NCBI GenBank assembly: GCA_946965045.2
Contig: OX337235.1
Coordinates: forward strand, 2,061,508-2,125,507
Length of the DNA stretch: 64,000 nt
Direction of reading: 5' to 3'
DNA from: Epithemia pelagica
Lineage: Eukaryota > Bacillariophyta > Bacillariophyceae > Surirellales > Surirellaceae
Below, piece after piece: positions 10,517 to 20,377 of this stretch. The number at the start of each line of letters is the position of its first letter. Within the stretch, counting starts at the first letter, position 1. Made by a program: the position numbers and the translations under genes. The notes below the pieces were generated by a model, which was not told where the DNA came from, made no database searches, and saw only the letters and a list, made by a program, of their open reading frames with translations.

Positions 10517-11111
10517 TTCTTTGTCTTACACTGAACTTTTTATAAATGGATGCGAGTCCAGTCTTTTGCGTGGCTCTTTCAAGAGGAGAAGAGGGGGATA
10601 GATTGAAGCGACGAAAATCATACCATGGTCACTGGTCACGTTGGGCGAGGCAAATACGTAATACAGCGACCCATAAGCGATACATATGCGTTAAGCCCTA
10701 AATGCTAGGAGTATTACCCCATCATGTAATGTCATCGTTGACGTTGCTCCAGTTATCATCAGAATGGACAATGAAGCCAAAGAAATGTTGTGTGGTAGCA
10801 GTAATTTTATGCAATGCTTCTGTCTAGATGCCATCAGATGTTGGTGATGAGGGGACACTCTTAGGAGTATGTTATTGGAGGTCGACGATGGAACTCCTCA
10901 TCATTTTTTGCCATGCGTAGTATTGACGAAACAGGCGCCAGGGGATACTGAACATCAGTTCATTCGCGATGCTTTTGTTTACATTTCATTTTTCACCGCA
11001 TGGAACTGATCCAGATCTGGTTGAGGTTTGTATTACTCGAATCTTGAGTGCGAATGTGATCTTGTCAGGTGGCGACAAGAAAGAATGACAAGTGCTTTTG
11101 ATTACCTGCAA
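10517..11111. other. Intergenic region, nothing recognised
   Basis: Lies between two minus-strand genes. It should hold the promoter of the LYR gene and the 3' end of the next; no other feature is visible. Confidence 0.5.
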
Positions 11112-12338
11112 TCACACAAGAAGATCATCGTCCGGTGGATTCTTGTTCCTGTCGGATGCGCCTCCATCTTCTCCACCATTAGCACTTCCATTGGTGGAGG
11201 GCGGTGAGGAGTCGCCATTGCTATTCTTGCTATCCGCGTTTTGACGCAGTTGATCATCCCACATTTGTAAAAGCAATTTATTGGGGTCTTGTTCTTCTCC
11301 ATTGGGTCGCAAAGGTTGGTTCGACAAGGAAGAAGTGTTACTTGTTGCGTCCGTGTCCGTGTTGCCAGGCATTTGGCTTACAACTGTCCAGAACCCAACT
11401 CCTCCCAGCATGGCCGTACCCAGCAAGATCAAACCCCAATCGGGCCCATTGACTTGTGGAGAATCTGATAAATCTCGTATGATAGATGACGAAGCGGGTA
11501 GATTGGAAGGAGAGGATGTGACGAGAGCAAAGAGAGATGGCTCATCACGAGCGCCGACTGTCAAAATGGTTCCCAAGGCCAAAGAGGCAACAAAACAAAA
11601 GAGATCTACCAACACAACCGAGTCCGTGATTCCTTCCAAAGTTGTTTCGTCATTAGAACTGGAATCCCTTGAGGGCACTTGTGCAAGTGGATTCGCTTCA
11701 CCGTTGATTCGCACTGGTTCTTGTTTCGATGATGAAAAGATGGAAACATCTTGTTGTTGTTGCCGTGGTTCAGAGCCATTATTGTCCAAGGAAATATCGT
11801 CATCTTGAAATATCTGTTGGACAAGAAGAAAAGAACCAATATACAAGGCCACGGACATGAACAGTTGTGGTGCTGGTGCCCATCGCGCCAAGGTAAGCCA
11901 CACCAAGACAAACCCTGGAGGTGGTAGAAGGAGTGACAGTGGACTGACGCTGCCATCTTCTTTGGATGGACGGACAAACAAGGCAATGACTTGATCGACT
12001 GCAGCAAAGATTCCATTCACAACCAGGCCACCATCATTTTCCTTATTATCGATATTATTGTTCTTGGAAGGTTGTTTGATGCTGTCATTGTCGTCCCAGC
12101 CGTACAACACCAAAGAAGGGCGTTTCCAAGGTTGATTGATGACGCACAAGGGGCATTCGCGAATCGTTGAAGGGTATTTTTCAGATAGTGTAAGGAGATC
12201 ATTTCGAGCAAAGCCATGCACTCCTCTCGGCACGCATGCAATTGCCAGCACGACGAGAAACAAGGTATTACAACCCCTGAGGAAAGACGATCGCAATGGC
12301 GTCATTCTGGTTCCGCTCTTTTTCGTAAGGTTCTCCAT
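11112..12338 (-). CDS. Hypothetical plastid-targeted membrane protein
   Basis: 408 aa. A hydrophobic leader (about residues 14-42) ends at VHG/FARND. The Phe at +1 after a small residue fits the ASAFAP-type cleavage site of diatom bipartite plastid targeting signals. A CPLCVIN motif follows. The mature part has about four to five membrane segments, including LVWLTLARWAPAPQLFMSVA and GLILLGTAMLGGVGFWTVVS, with acidic/Gln-rich loops. The tail is Asn/Ser/Gly-rich. The start could instead be Met12, which would make a more typical signal peptide. I recognise no family; plastid envelope or thylakoid location is inference. Confidence 0.6.
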   Translation of the reverse strand: MENLTKKSGTRMTPLRSSFLRGCNTLFLVVLAIACVPRGVHGFARNDLLTLSEKYPSTIRECPLCVINQPWKRPSLVLYGWDDNDSIKQPSKNNNIDNKENDGGLVVNGIFAAVDQVIALFVRPSKEDGSVSPLSLLLPPPGFVLVWLTLARWAPAPQLFMSVALYIGSFLLVQQIFQDDDISLDNNGSEPRQQQQDVSIFSSSKQEPVRINGEANPLAQVPSRDSSSNDETTLEGITDSVVLVDLFCFVASLALGTILTVGARDEPSLFALVTSSPSNLPASSSIIRDLSDSPQVNGPDWGLILLGTAMLGGVGFWTVVSQMPGNTDTDATSNTSSLSNQPLRPNGEEQDPNKLLLQMWDDQLRQNADSKNSNGDSSPPSTNGSANGGEDGGASDRNKNPPDDDLLV

Positions 12339-12687
12339 GTGTGGACGTTGATAATGATTGAGTCCTTTGTCGGAGATTCAAACCAGTTGACGGAATGTAA
12401 TAGAAAGAAAAAATACTTCTGTTGAAACAACCCAAAGATACCAAAATGCCATGGGATGAAGTACAGACGTGGCACGAAAGAAGTAACGCCCCAGCCCTCA
12501 TAGTCAATATATATCAAAATAAAATATTGAATAATTGCTTTTTGTAACTTTGGAGAGTACATGTCGAAACTAAATGCGTCCACCGCGATCTTGGAGTTGG
12601 TCGGCGAGAGGAAGATTTGCATTGCGAATTGCGAGACAGCCGTCTCTTGTCTTGTCTGTACAACTAGCTTGTTTGTCTCTCACGACA
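12339..12687. other. Divergent promoter region
   Basis: Short spacer between divergent genes. The plus-strand ORF continues upstream from 12688 to 12574, but I treat that part as leader. Confidence 0.4.
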
Positions 12688-13791
12688 ATGGCGACTACCG
12701 AACACGCAGCCGATGAGGCAGGAGGTGAGGTGATTTATTCGTATGATGGAGATGAACAACCTGCTGTCGTGACACAAGCACCACCATTGCCGGCAAGTGC
12801 AACCTCCAACGATGATCCAGGGGTTACCGCGCCGCAAGCCTTTGAAACCTTTGCTGGAAAAGTCTATGCACCGACATCATTTGTTGGTGCCTTTTCGTCT
12901 TCCAAAGGAGAAACGGCTCTGGAACGTTTGGGACGGTTGCAACAAGAAATTCAACAAATGGAACAAGACTTGTCCTTGACCACTGCTTCCGCATCGGGAG
13001 GCTCTGCGGCCGATGCCGCTTCGGGTGGAAAGAATGACAAAGAATTGGATGATGTGCAATCCAATTTACTATTATCGGTTCAGGAAATGAAATTGCGATT
13101 GGCTCGTGTTGCAGTCATTCCTCCGCAAGAAACCTTGACCACCAACATTCAAACAGCCGCCACCGCTTTGCAATCTCCGTCCAAAGGAGGAGGAGGAGGC
13201 GATGCTTCTTTCTCACTAGATCCGAAAGCAATGGGTGAAAGTACCATGACGGCATTGGTATCACGTTTGCAGCGGTTGGAACGATTAACGGGTGCCAACA
13301 CTGTTTCATCGGGCAATGACTCGGTCTCCTTCCTGGAGCGATTGACGTCTTTGGAAGAAACCCTGTCCAAAGTCGATGAAAAAGAATTGGAGACCCGGGC
13401 CAAAAAGGCCAAGGTGATTCGACAAGATTTGGAAGCCGCCGCGAAAGCGCGAAATAAACTCATGGCGAACACCAGTAGTACTGGAACGACCTCGACGGCC
13501 GCTTCCGATGCCAAGATCATTTCCGGTTTGCACGATCAATTGGTACAACTGCATGGTCTGACTCCTCATTTACCGCTCTTGGCACAGCGATTGCAAGCAT
13601 TGGCACGACAACATCAAGAAGCAGCTTTGCAGGCCTCGCAGTTGCAGGCCACCCAAGAAATGGCCGAACAATTGGTTCAACAAGTGGGCCAATTGGAACA
13701 AGCCGTAGAAACGACAGAAACCGCAATGCAACAAGCTGCGCAACAAATGGCACAAAATATGCAAGCACTTGACGCACGATTTCCAAAGTAA
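12688..13791 (+). CDS. DCTN2: Dynactin subunit 2 (dynamitin)-like coiled-coil protein
   Basis: 367 aa from the ATG at 12688; an upstream in-frame ATG at 12574 would add 38 basic/hydrophobic residues and is less likely. A short acidic N-terminus (EVIYSYDGDEQ) resembles the dynein-binding head of p50 dynamitin. A predicted helix ERLGRLQQEIQQMEQDL follows, then SRLQRLERL, a central FLERLTSLEETLSKVD segment and a Gln-rich C-terminal coiled coil (about 290-365). The order and the LxPHLPLLAQRLQAL segment fit DCTN2, which forms the dynactin shoulder. Sequence similarity is diffuse, so another coiled-coil protein is possible. Confidence 0.6.
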   Translation: MATTEHAADEAGGEVIYSYDGDEQPAVVTQAPPLPASATSNDDPGVTAPQAFETFAGKVYAPTSFVGAFSSSKGETALERLGRLQQEIQQMEQDLSLTTASASGGSAADAASGGKNDKELDDVQSNLLLSVQEMKLRLARVAVIPPQETLTTNIQTAATALQSPSKGGGGGDASFSLDPKAMGESTMTALVSRLQRLERLTGANTVSSGNDSVSFLERLTSLEETLSKVDEKELETRAKKAKVIRQDLEAAAKARNKLMANTSSTGTTSTAASDAKIISGLHDQLVQLHGLTPHLPLLAQRLQALARQHQEAALQASQLQATQEMAEQLVQQVGQLEQAVETTETAMQQAAQQMAQNMQALDARFPK

Positions 13792-14087
13792 ACTATTGTA
13801 GAGGAAGAGTGGTGTGGAAAATCAACAGTTCTATTAATATAAGGGTGACAAGTTGAAACTATTTTGCGCATTGATCAGAGACTAAATTAGGGATGAGATA
13901 ATCCTGACATGTGACAGAAATGACGATTATTTATTAACGTTGAAATTGATTGGTTTGTTACTTTTTCCCCCTTGGTCACTCCTGGAGCAACATAGTTTTA
14001 CACTTCTAACAGAACTAAGAAATCGATCGAGGCTTTGTCTCCCCTAATCACAGCGAATACTCTCGATATTGTTCTTCCTTTCAGTGG

Positions 14088-15431
14088 TTAGGCATGACCA
14101 CGGACTGCATACGAGGATCTTGCAGCACGAGTCGGAGACCTCTTCCGAAAATCAACAAAGATTGTCGTCGGTTGTTGTGGCTCTGGACTGTATCTTGACA
14201 CTGTCCGGAATCTCTCAACGGGTGACGCGTCACTCTCCGTGGAGCTCGTCTCTTCACTACTACTGTCATCTGAATCGGAATCATACTCGGAATCTTCGTC
14301 ATGATCCGAGCCCGCACCATATTCATTTGACTCGCTGTGATGGTCATGGATGTTTTGACCACAATTTCCCTCGAGGCTTGCCGTATCGTCAAAGTCAAAT
14401 TTTGGCTGCCATGGACCTTCTTGACGAGCCTTGGTATGGTGCTTACTTGGCTCACAGTTCTGTTCAACATTTTCCCATTCATTGTTGCTAAAAGGCGTCC
14501 ATGGAACATTGGGCGTGGAAAGCGCATTCATCGTACCCGATGAAGTTTCTTCATGAAAGTCGACCGCATCAAAATCAAACTTGGGAGTCCATGGGTTTTC
14601 GGAATGGATCGGTTTGACCTTGGTTACATTGGTTGTGGGTACGGAGACTTGTCGAGACGCATGCTTCACTTTTGTGCGGGTTTGAATCTTTCGAGGGACG
14701 GGTGGGTACAAGGCAGGTGTCTCACATTCTGGAACCAGCACGTTTTCCAGAGTTCGACTAGGATACCTCCCTAGTCTTGAAGCAAGGCCAAGATGGTGAT
14801 CCGCGCACAGGTCTTGAATCGCATCCAATGTCGGTTGATCTCGATCCCGGTCTTGGCGATACGGAACATTGAATTGCAGGTGTGGCTTGGTTTGTGAGCG
14901 AGGGCTGCTTGAAAACTGCATATTCAATAGCAATCCATCAGGAAACGAGCGGGAAGATGTCGCAGCCGAAATCTCGGACAAGGTTTCACTAGCAGACACC
15001 GTTGTCAAAGTGTCCCTTGCACTACTATCGCTGGGAGGAAGCTTTCTTCGTCTCCGACTTGAGTCTTTTTCCAGCTGAAGAGTGGGGCTTTTGGTCTCTT
15101 GGCTGTCCCAAACCGTATTCCCAAAGCGACGACCAGAGATTAGAGTGGGAGAAGACAGTGCTACAGGAGATCGTTGTTCCTCCATATTCCAATCTCGTTT
15201 TTTGACAGTGTCAATGGATCTGCTGTGGCGATCCATATGCTTTTGCGATGAAGTGCTGGTTGTAAAATCCGCTATGAAATCGTCCGCAATGAGATTCGAG
15301 CGCCGCGGTTGGCGAGACGAACTTGGAGCAATCGAACGTGGTGGTGCTAACTGCACCATGCGGAAATTTTCCCGCTCTCTCTGGCCATCCTCAGGTTCCT
15401 TCCTTTCGCAGCACCCTCGAAAGACCTTCAT
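14088..15431 (-). CDS. Disordered protein with PWxPKFDFD repeats
   Basis: 447 aa, rich in Ser, Arg, Pro and Asp, with no membrane segment or known domain. The sequence repeats PWTPKFDFDAVDF, PWTPFSNNEW and PWQPKFDFDD between about residues 285 and 360. Such linear motifs often bind a single partner repeatedly. A strongly acidic stretch (DHDEDSEYDSDSDDSSSEE) follows, and the C-terminus is basic. The start ATG at 15431 opens MKVFRGCC, which could be acylated. No function can be assigned. Confidence 0.6.
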   Translation of the reverse strand: MKVFRGCCERKEPEDGQRERENFRMVQLAPPRSIAPSSSRQPRRSNLIADDFIADFTTSTSSQKHMDRHSRSIDTVKKRDWNMEEQRSPVALSSPTLISGRRFGNTVWDSQETKSPTLQLEKDSSRRRRKLPPSDSSARDTLTTVSASETLSEISAATSSRSFPDGLLLNMQFSSSPRSQTKPHLQFNVPYRQDRDRDQPTLDAIQDLCADHHLGLASRLGRYPSRTLENVLVPECETPALYPPVPRKIQTRTKVKHASRQVSVPTTNVTKVKPIHSENPWTPKFDFDAVDFHEETSSGTMNALSTPNVPWTPFSNNEWENVEQNCEPSKHHTKARQEGPWQPKFDFDDTASLEGNCGQNIHDHHSESNEYGAGSDHDEDSEYDSDSDDSSSEETSSTESDASPVERFRTVSRYSPEPQQPTTIFVDFRKRSPTRAARSSYAVRGHA

Positions 15432-16679
15432 GATTACAAGATGACTATTCTTCGTAGAGAGATTGGATTTATGGCCTACGTAGCAGCAAAAGATGGCCTC
15501 ATGATCTCAAGAAGACAAAAAGTGAGAAATATTGGTGTCGACAAAATTGTCGAACGAAAGACTCCGCCTCCGAATATAGCTCACTGACCACACCATTAGT
15601 CTATGTCTTGAACGAAACGTCGGCAAGGAAGTGACACTCAAAATCCTACCCTGTCCTGTTTCCATTAGAACTCGTATAATATTCGAAGGAACCTTCTTGT
15701 TCGCACATCATGGTGATGCGATGGTATCATCAATCATTGCGTCGATGATTGTCCATGGTCGAGGTTACTTGTTGGACGGAACGCAAAAATGTGGTCAGTG
15801 GACTGGGGGAATGGGTTACGTAGCGCGCACGGCGAGCCAACGTCTGTGTATTTGTCGGAAGGTACATTTAGACGACGAGGAATCGTGAAATTCCTACCAA
15901 AAATTTCATTGGCACTTTGTCCACTATAACAGTTGGCAACGAGAAGGGTGTCATCGTCGATAGAACGGCTACAACGAACGTTTTGTGGGAGTCCCCCGCA
16001 CGTACGATGAATCGGCCTCCTCACATTTTCTGGATGGGGGAGGAGGCATCCCAAAAAACGCGATTGAAGCCCGGGTAAATAGGTAGACGAGCAAACGAAC
16101 CAAACGACAAAGTGACACAATGGTGATTCAAGGTCTCAAACTGTCCTCACTATCAGCTACGTTTTCTTTTGACTTGTTGCATAAACTGCTGTTGGAGTTA
16201 GCGTCGAACGCAATCTGCCGAACCTCTCAGGATCAAGCTAGGTGGACAAGCTTCCCATCCCATTGAAAACTGAGAGTAAACATCTTGTTGGGTTTCGATA
16301 GGTAGGTCGGCCTTGTGTCCTTGGTAGGTACAGGTAAGTCCTAAGGATAGAAGAGGGGAAAAAGACAAAATTATCTTTTAGGGTTAGGGGGAAGAAGCTT
16401 GCAGTCGCACATATATCATTGCGGGGGTTTGAAATTTGAAATCGATGAGTCAGACTGACGACGACTGCTAAAGATACGATCCTTTTTTCAAATCCTTGCT
16501 TCTGATATCCAGAATCCAGATCCAGATCCAGGGTCAAGCATCAGGTTACGCCATCGATTGGACCGTTCGGTTTCAGCTGTCATCAATCATCAACCCACGA
16601 AGAGAACCTTGAGATCCTTCGTGCCAGCCGAGCCGCAGTGGGAGTTGTTGTTTGTTGTCTTACTGTTGAAACGAAAACC
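15432..16679. other. Divergent intergenic region
   Basis: About 1.25 kb, no convincing gene. It holds a two-unit telomere-like TTAGGG match at 16378-16389 and a short GATCCA direct repeat near 16515-16533. The 16638-16679 stretch is in frame with the next gene but opens with GTG, so I exclude it. Confidence 0.5.
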
Positions 16680-18407
16680 ATGAAAGAGTGGAGTGCTTCC
16701 AACAGCAGCACTGTGGCAGTGTCGGCCGCCGTTGCTGGAGTGGTGGTCGCTGCAGTGACGAGTGCGTTGGTGACCTATACCTGGACAAAACGTCGGGAAG
16801 ATTCCTTGCATCGCGAACATATTGTTCGAGAATATGAACGAGAGAAAATGCTAAAGGCCAAGGTTGCTGAGGCTCGTCAAAAAGTGCATGAACCACCCGC
16901 TGGCATCCAGTTGGAAGATGTGTTGGTCCAAAAAATATTCTTGTGGAATATTGAAGATTTACGGAAACGATTTCCTTCTTCGCAGACAGAAAATGTGATG
17001 CAATGCAAACCCAATCCGGCGCCAACCATTCGGTCACCGGCCCTGGTGCAACATCAAAATTCATCCGTTGGATCCTCCTCCAATCCGAAGGGGGACAAGG
17101 ACGAGGATTCACAGTTGATCTCGCGAGCACAACCATACAACAAACTCATTACCAATCACGAATGTATATTGGCAGACATTGTTCGGAAACCCAACATGCA
17201 CACCCACACGGTGGCCTATGTCCGAGCGGGTGCTCGTCGACATTTGCATTTTGATCCCAAAACAGTCAACGCCGCCATTGTCACGTGTGGAGGTCTTTGT
17301 CCGGGTCTCAACAATGTCATTCGGGAAATCACCAAAGTGTTGCATCAAATGTACGCGATTGGAGGGACGGTCTACGGTATTCAAGGCGGCTACCGTGGCT
17401 TTCATGGAGAAGATCCCCTGCTAGAACCCATTCCACTCACACCGGCCCTGGTCGACAATATCCATTATCAAGGAGGGACTGTGCTGGGGAGTTCACGAGG
17501 TGGATTTGATCTTGACAAGATCTTGAAATTTATTCATGAAAAGAAGATTAATCAACTGTATGTAATTGGTGGTGATGGAACACATCGTGGGGCCTTTGCC
17601 ATTCACGAAGGATGTTTGGCCAATGGATGGAATGTCGCTGTGGCAGGAATCCCTAAAACCATTGACAATGATGTTGATTACATTGACCAGTCCTTTGGCT
17701 TCCAATCGGCAGTAGAAGCCGCACAGGTGGCCATTCGAAGTGCGAAAACGGAAGCTGTTTGCAATCTACCGAATGGAATTGGCATTGTCAAACTCATGGG
17801 TCGCTCAGCAGGATACATTGCTGCACATGCGACCTTGGCCAGCTCCGATGTTGATCTCTGCCTTGTACCGGAAGTTCCCGTTGTGTTGGAAGGGCCCAAG
17901 GGTTGCTTACCTCATTTACGAAGACGCGTCAAACAGCAAGGCTTTGCCGTGGTTGTCGTGGCCGAAGGTGCTGGTGAAGAAGTTTTGGGATCCTCGGCGG
18001 AAACCGATGCATCGGGGAACAAAAAGTTGCCACCCATTGGAGAGTTTATGAAAAAAGCAGTCACTGAGTACTTTCACCGCTTTGGAGAAGTGGCGACAGT
18101 AAAATATATTGATCCGTCATACACTGTACGTTCCGTACCAGCCAATGCCGCCGATTCCCTGTATTGTATGCAGCTTGGCCAAAACGCCGTTCATGGTGCC
18201 ATGGCCGGCTTTACTGGATTTTCGGTCGGTCTCTGCAACAACCGCATGGTCTGGATACCAATTCCTCAACTTGTGGCAACCAGTCCCCGTTCCATGAATC
18301 CCCGTGGTAGAACGTGGGAGCGAATCTTGGCGGTAACCCGACAACCGAATACTGTACCAGAAGTGAACGAAGAATCTAAGTCAACACCGGTGATCAAGGC
18401 GGTCTAG
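16680..18407 (+). CDS. PFK: ATP-dependent 6-phosphofructokinase, plant-type, with N-terminal membrane segment
   Basis: 575 aa from the ATG at 16680; the upstream extension starts with GTG and is rejected. It catalyses fructose-6-phosphate to fructose-1,6-bisphosphate. Key motifs are CGGLCPGLN (about 202), QGGYRGF, GGDGT (297-301), PKTIDND (about 325) and MGRSAGYIA. The combination of Gly after the GGD aspartate with Lys in PKTIDND is typical of plant/stramenopile ATP enzymes; PPi enzymes carry GGDD. Residues 11-35 form an Ala/Val-rich hydrophobic segment followed by KRRED, suggesting a signal anchor with the catalytic domain on one membrane face. A basic coiled helix leads into the catalytic core. 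Organelle attachment is inference. Confidence 0.9.
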   Translation: MKEWSASNSSTVAVSAAVAGVVVAAVTSALVTYTWTKRREDSLHREHIVREYEREKMLKAKVAEARQKVHEPPAGIQLEDVLVQKIFLWNIEDLRKRFPSSQTENVMQCKPNPAPTIRSPALVQHQNSSVGSSSNPKGDKDEDSQLISRAQPYNKLITNHECILADIVRKPNMHTHTVAYVRAGARRHLHFDPKTVNAAIVTCGGLCPGLNNVIREITKVLHQMYAIGGTVYGIQGGYRGFHGEDPLLEPIPLTPALVDNIHYQGGTVLGSSRGGFDLDKILKFIHEKKINQLYVIGGDGTHRGAFAIHEGCLANGWNVAVAGIPKTIDNDVDYIDQSFGFQSAVEAAQVAIRSAKTEAVCNLPNGIGIVKLMGRSAGYIAAHATLASSDVDLCLVPEVPVVLEGPKGCLPHLRRRVKQQGFAVVVVAEGAGEEVLGSSAETDASGNKKLPPIGEFMKKAVTEYFHRFGEVATVKYIDPSYTVRSVPANAADSLYCMQLGQNAVHGAMAGFTGFSVGLCNNRMVWIPIPQLVATSPRSMNPRGRTWERILAVTRQPNTVPEVNEESKSTPVIKAV

Positions 18408-18849
18408 TGAAAATAATCGTCCAGTGCAACCTTAAGCTCTGACTTTGTACAAGAACAGAGAGTATCTTATTTCATTGTTTCTCCGTTGCTATTTATTTAC
18501 GGCTACAAGGATTGCGTTCATCTCTATTATACACCTGAAGTGATGGATGCCTTGCTTCGATAGTTTCTGTGGGGGCTACAGAAGGAGGGCTCCGATCTCC
18601 GATAGCTAGGGTCTACTATTCATAGTGTGCAGTGTGCAGCGGCCTGCCGTCTGTTGTCGAAGGGCTTGCGACTTGCGCGAGAAAATCTTGCGGAGCGAAT
18701 CTTTCTTGTGCAGAGAAAAGCATTTCTCATTTTTGTCATATCGCTCTTCTAGGAAGTTCCCCGTTAACCTCTCACGCCGCGAAATCCTTGGACAATGCCC
18801 ACAACATACACACTCAAGACCAAGATACTTCATCCACCAAAAGCTAACG
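18408..18849. other. Intergenic region and 5' leader
   Basis: Between two plus-strand genes. The frame of the next gene stays open back to a GTG at 18625, but no ATG in that frame precedes 18850. Confidence 0.5.
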
Positions 18850-19887
18850 ATGAGAAGAAGCACAGAGGCACCCAACGAAGGAGCAACAACAGTTACTGGC
18901 GAACCTACTTCGACTCCAGGCCCGTATCCTGCTGCTTTTGAAGCCGAAGCAATGGCAAGAACCCCGTCCACCCCAGCAAGTCATTTAGTGTTGCCACACG
19001 TTGCAGAAACGGACAATGCGTATTCACATATTCCAGAACATGGATTTTCCTTGTTTCTGGCCAATCGAACCAAAACCATACATTTTATCCGTCATGCTGA
19101 AGGACAGCACAATGAGGTCAATCGACAAGCAGGAAACGACAGTCCTGTAACCTATTCAACATCAGGGGCATGGGAGTACCAAGATGCGAAACTCACACCA
19201 ACTGGAATTCAGCAGTGCTTGGACGCACGAAAAAGTGAAAAGTTTGCTCATGTCCACCCCGAATTAGTCATTGTCAGTCCTTTTACCAGAACCCTACAAA
19301 CAGCACATATTCTTTTTGGTGGTCAGCGCATCCCCTTCATGGTCCATGATTTGTGTCGTGAACGATCAGGCAAGTACACCTGCGACAAACGACGGACAAC
19401 GACGGAGATTCTCAAGGATGTTTTACCAATGTACGAGCAAACCAACGATGCAACCATTGATGTTTCTTACGGGTATCCCACAGAAGAAGATTTGTATTGG
19501 TCAGAGGAGCGCGAATCGTCTGAAAGTGTCATTCAGCGATGCATTGATTTTATACAGTGGTTGGCCAGTCGACCAGAACGAGAAGTGGCAGTGGTAACGC
19601 ACAGTAGTTGGTTGAAACACTTGTTTCGCCATGACTTTGGACCAACTGCTCCGGTAGTAGCCGAGAAGGACCAAGAAGAGCTTCATCGCTTAGCTGGGAA
19701 TGCCGAAATTCGTAGTGTGTGTTTGGCATTGCATCGAGGCTTTTACCCACAAGGGACCTGGGATACTACGGATAGCGATACCTTTGTCCCCAATGACCCC
19801 TCGTTCCGAAGGGGACGCTGGGCACCGACCAATAATCAAATCGCCTCGATGCACAAACGACTCCTTATGGATGATTCCAACATGTGA
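18850..19887 (+). CDS. Histidine phosphatase superfamily protein
   Basis: 345 aa from the ATG at 18850. HFIRHAEGQHNE (about 78-89) is the RHG-type catalytic motif with the nucleophilic His. VSPFTRTLQTA carries the second Arg, CRERSG contributes substrate binding, and AVVTHSSWLKHLF carries the second His. All catalytic residues are therefore present. Similar proteins in plants and algae are annotated as phosphoglycerate-mutase-like or fructose-2,6-bisphosphatase-like; the substrate is unknown. Its immediate neighbour is PFK, but a link is speculation. Its 3' end is repeated at 21940-22361. Confidence 0.85.
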   Translation: MRRSTEAPNEGATTVTGEPTSTPGPYPAAFEAEAMARTPSTPASHLVLPHVAETDNAYSHIPEHGFSLFLANRTKTIHFIRHAEGQHNEVNRQAGNDSPVTYSTSGAWEYQDAKLTPTGIQQCLDARKSEKFAHVHPELVIVSPFTRTLQTAHILFGGQRIPFMVHDLCRERSGKYTCDKRRTTTEILKDVLPMYEQTNDATIDVSYGYPTEEDLYWSEERESSESVIQRCIDFIQWLASRPEREVAVVTHSSWLKHLFRHDFGPTAPVVAEKDQEELHRLAGNAEIRSVCLALHRGFYPQGTWDTTDSDTFVPNDPSFRRGRWAPTNNQIASMHKRLLMDDSNM

Positions 19888-20377
19888 ACCATCAAAGTAC
19901 CAAAATGACAAGCATGACGATTGGCAATGGAGATGATGAAGGAGAAAAGAAACGAGACGCGAAGGAGGAGATGACTCCAGGAGCAACTCAAGAACTCAAA
20001 CTTTTCAATTGTTATATTGTTTAAAATAGTTGTTCCATCCTCTACTAGAGGAGGACTACTACTGCTCTACGAGACTTGACGTTCTCATACGAGGGGTGCT
20101 AGCCGTGCACTGTGAGCACGTTTTGCTTCCGAATCGCGCTTTGATATGCATGAGCAGCCAAATCGCGCTTTTTCGCTTCGATAGTATGGCATCGACCGTC
20201 AGCACACGTTTTTTGCTTCCGACTTCCGACTTCCGACTCGCGTTCTGGTGAGAAGGAGCAGCAAAGATCGCGCTTTTTCCCGTCGAGATCTGAGCTCACA
20301 CCACGAGTGTTTGACTCTTCACGAGCATTGGTCGTTATGTTTGTTGCTCTTATTTTTTCTATTGACTGATATATACT
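19888..20377. other. Intergenic region with degenerate tandem repeat
   Basis: The first 170 bp are 3' flank that recurs after 22229. From about 20115 to 20289 lies a degenerate tandem repeat, listed separately. Confidence 0.5.
20115..20289. repeat. Degenerate tandem repeat (two units)
   Basis: Unit one (about 20115-20181) and unit two (about 20198-20289) share the order GCACG, TTTTGCTTCCGA, CGCG, GAGCAGC, AAATCGCGCTTTTT/AGATCGCGCTTTTT and CGTCGA-like ends. Unit two also contains three copies of CTTCCGA. It lies just upstream of the glycosyltransferase-like gene. Confidence 0.55.

Noticed and set aside
12574-12687. Signal-like extension of the dynamitin-like protein
   Set aside because: A cytosolic dynactin subunit should not have a leader; ATG at 12688 gives the expected acidic start.
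15734-16120. 128-codon minus-strand ORF
   Set aside because: No recognisable features; no conserved start context or neighbouring exon.
16378-16389. Telomere-like TTAGGG pair
   Set aside because: Only two units; can arise by chance and is not a telomere or clear interstitial array.
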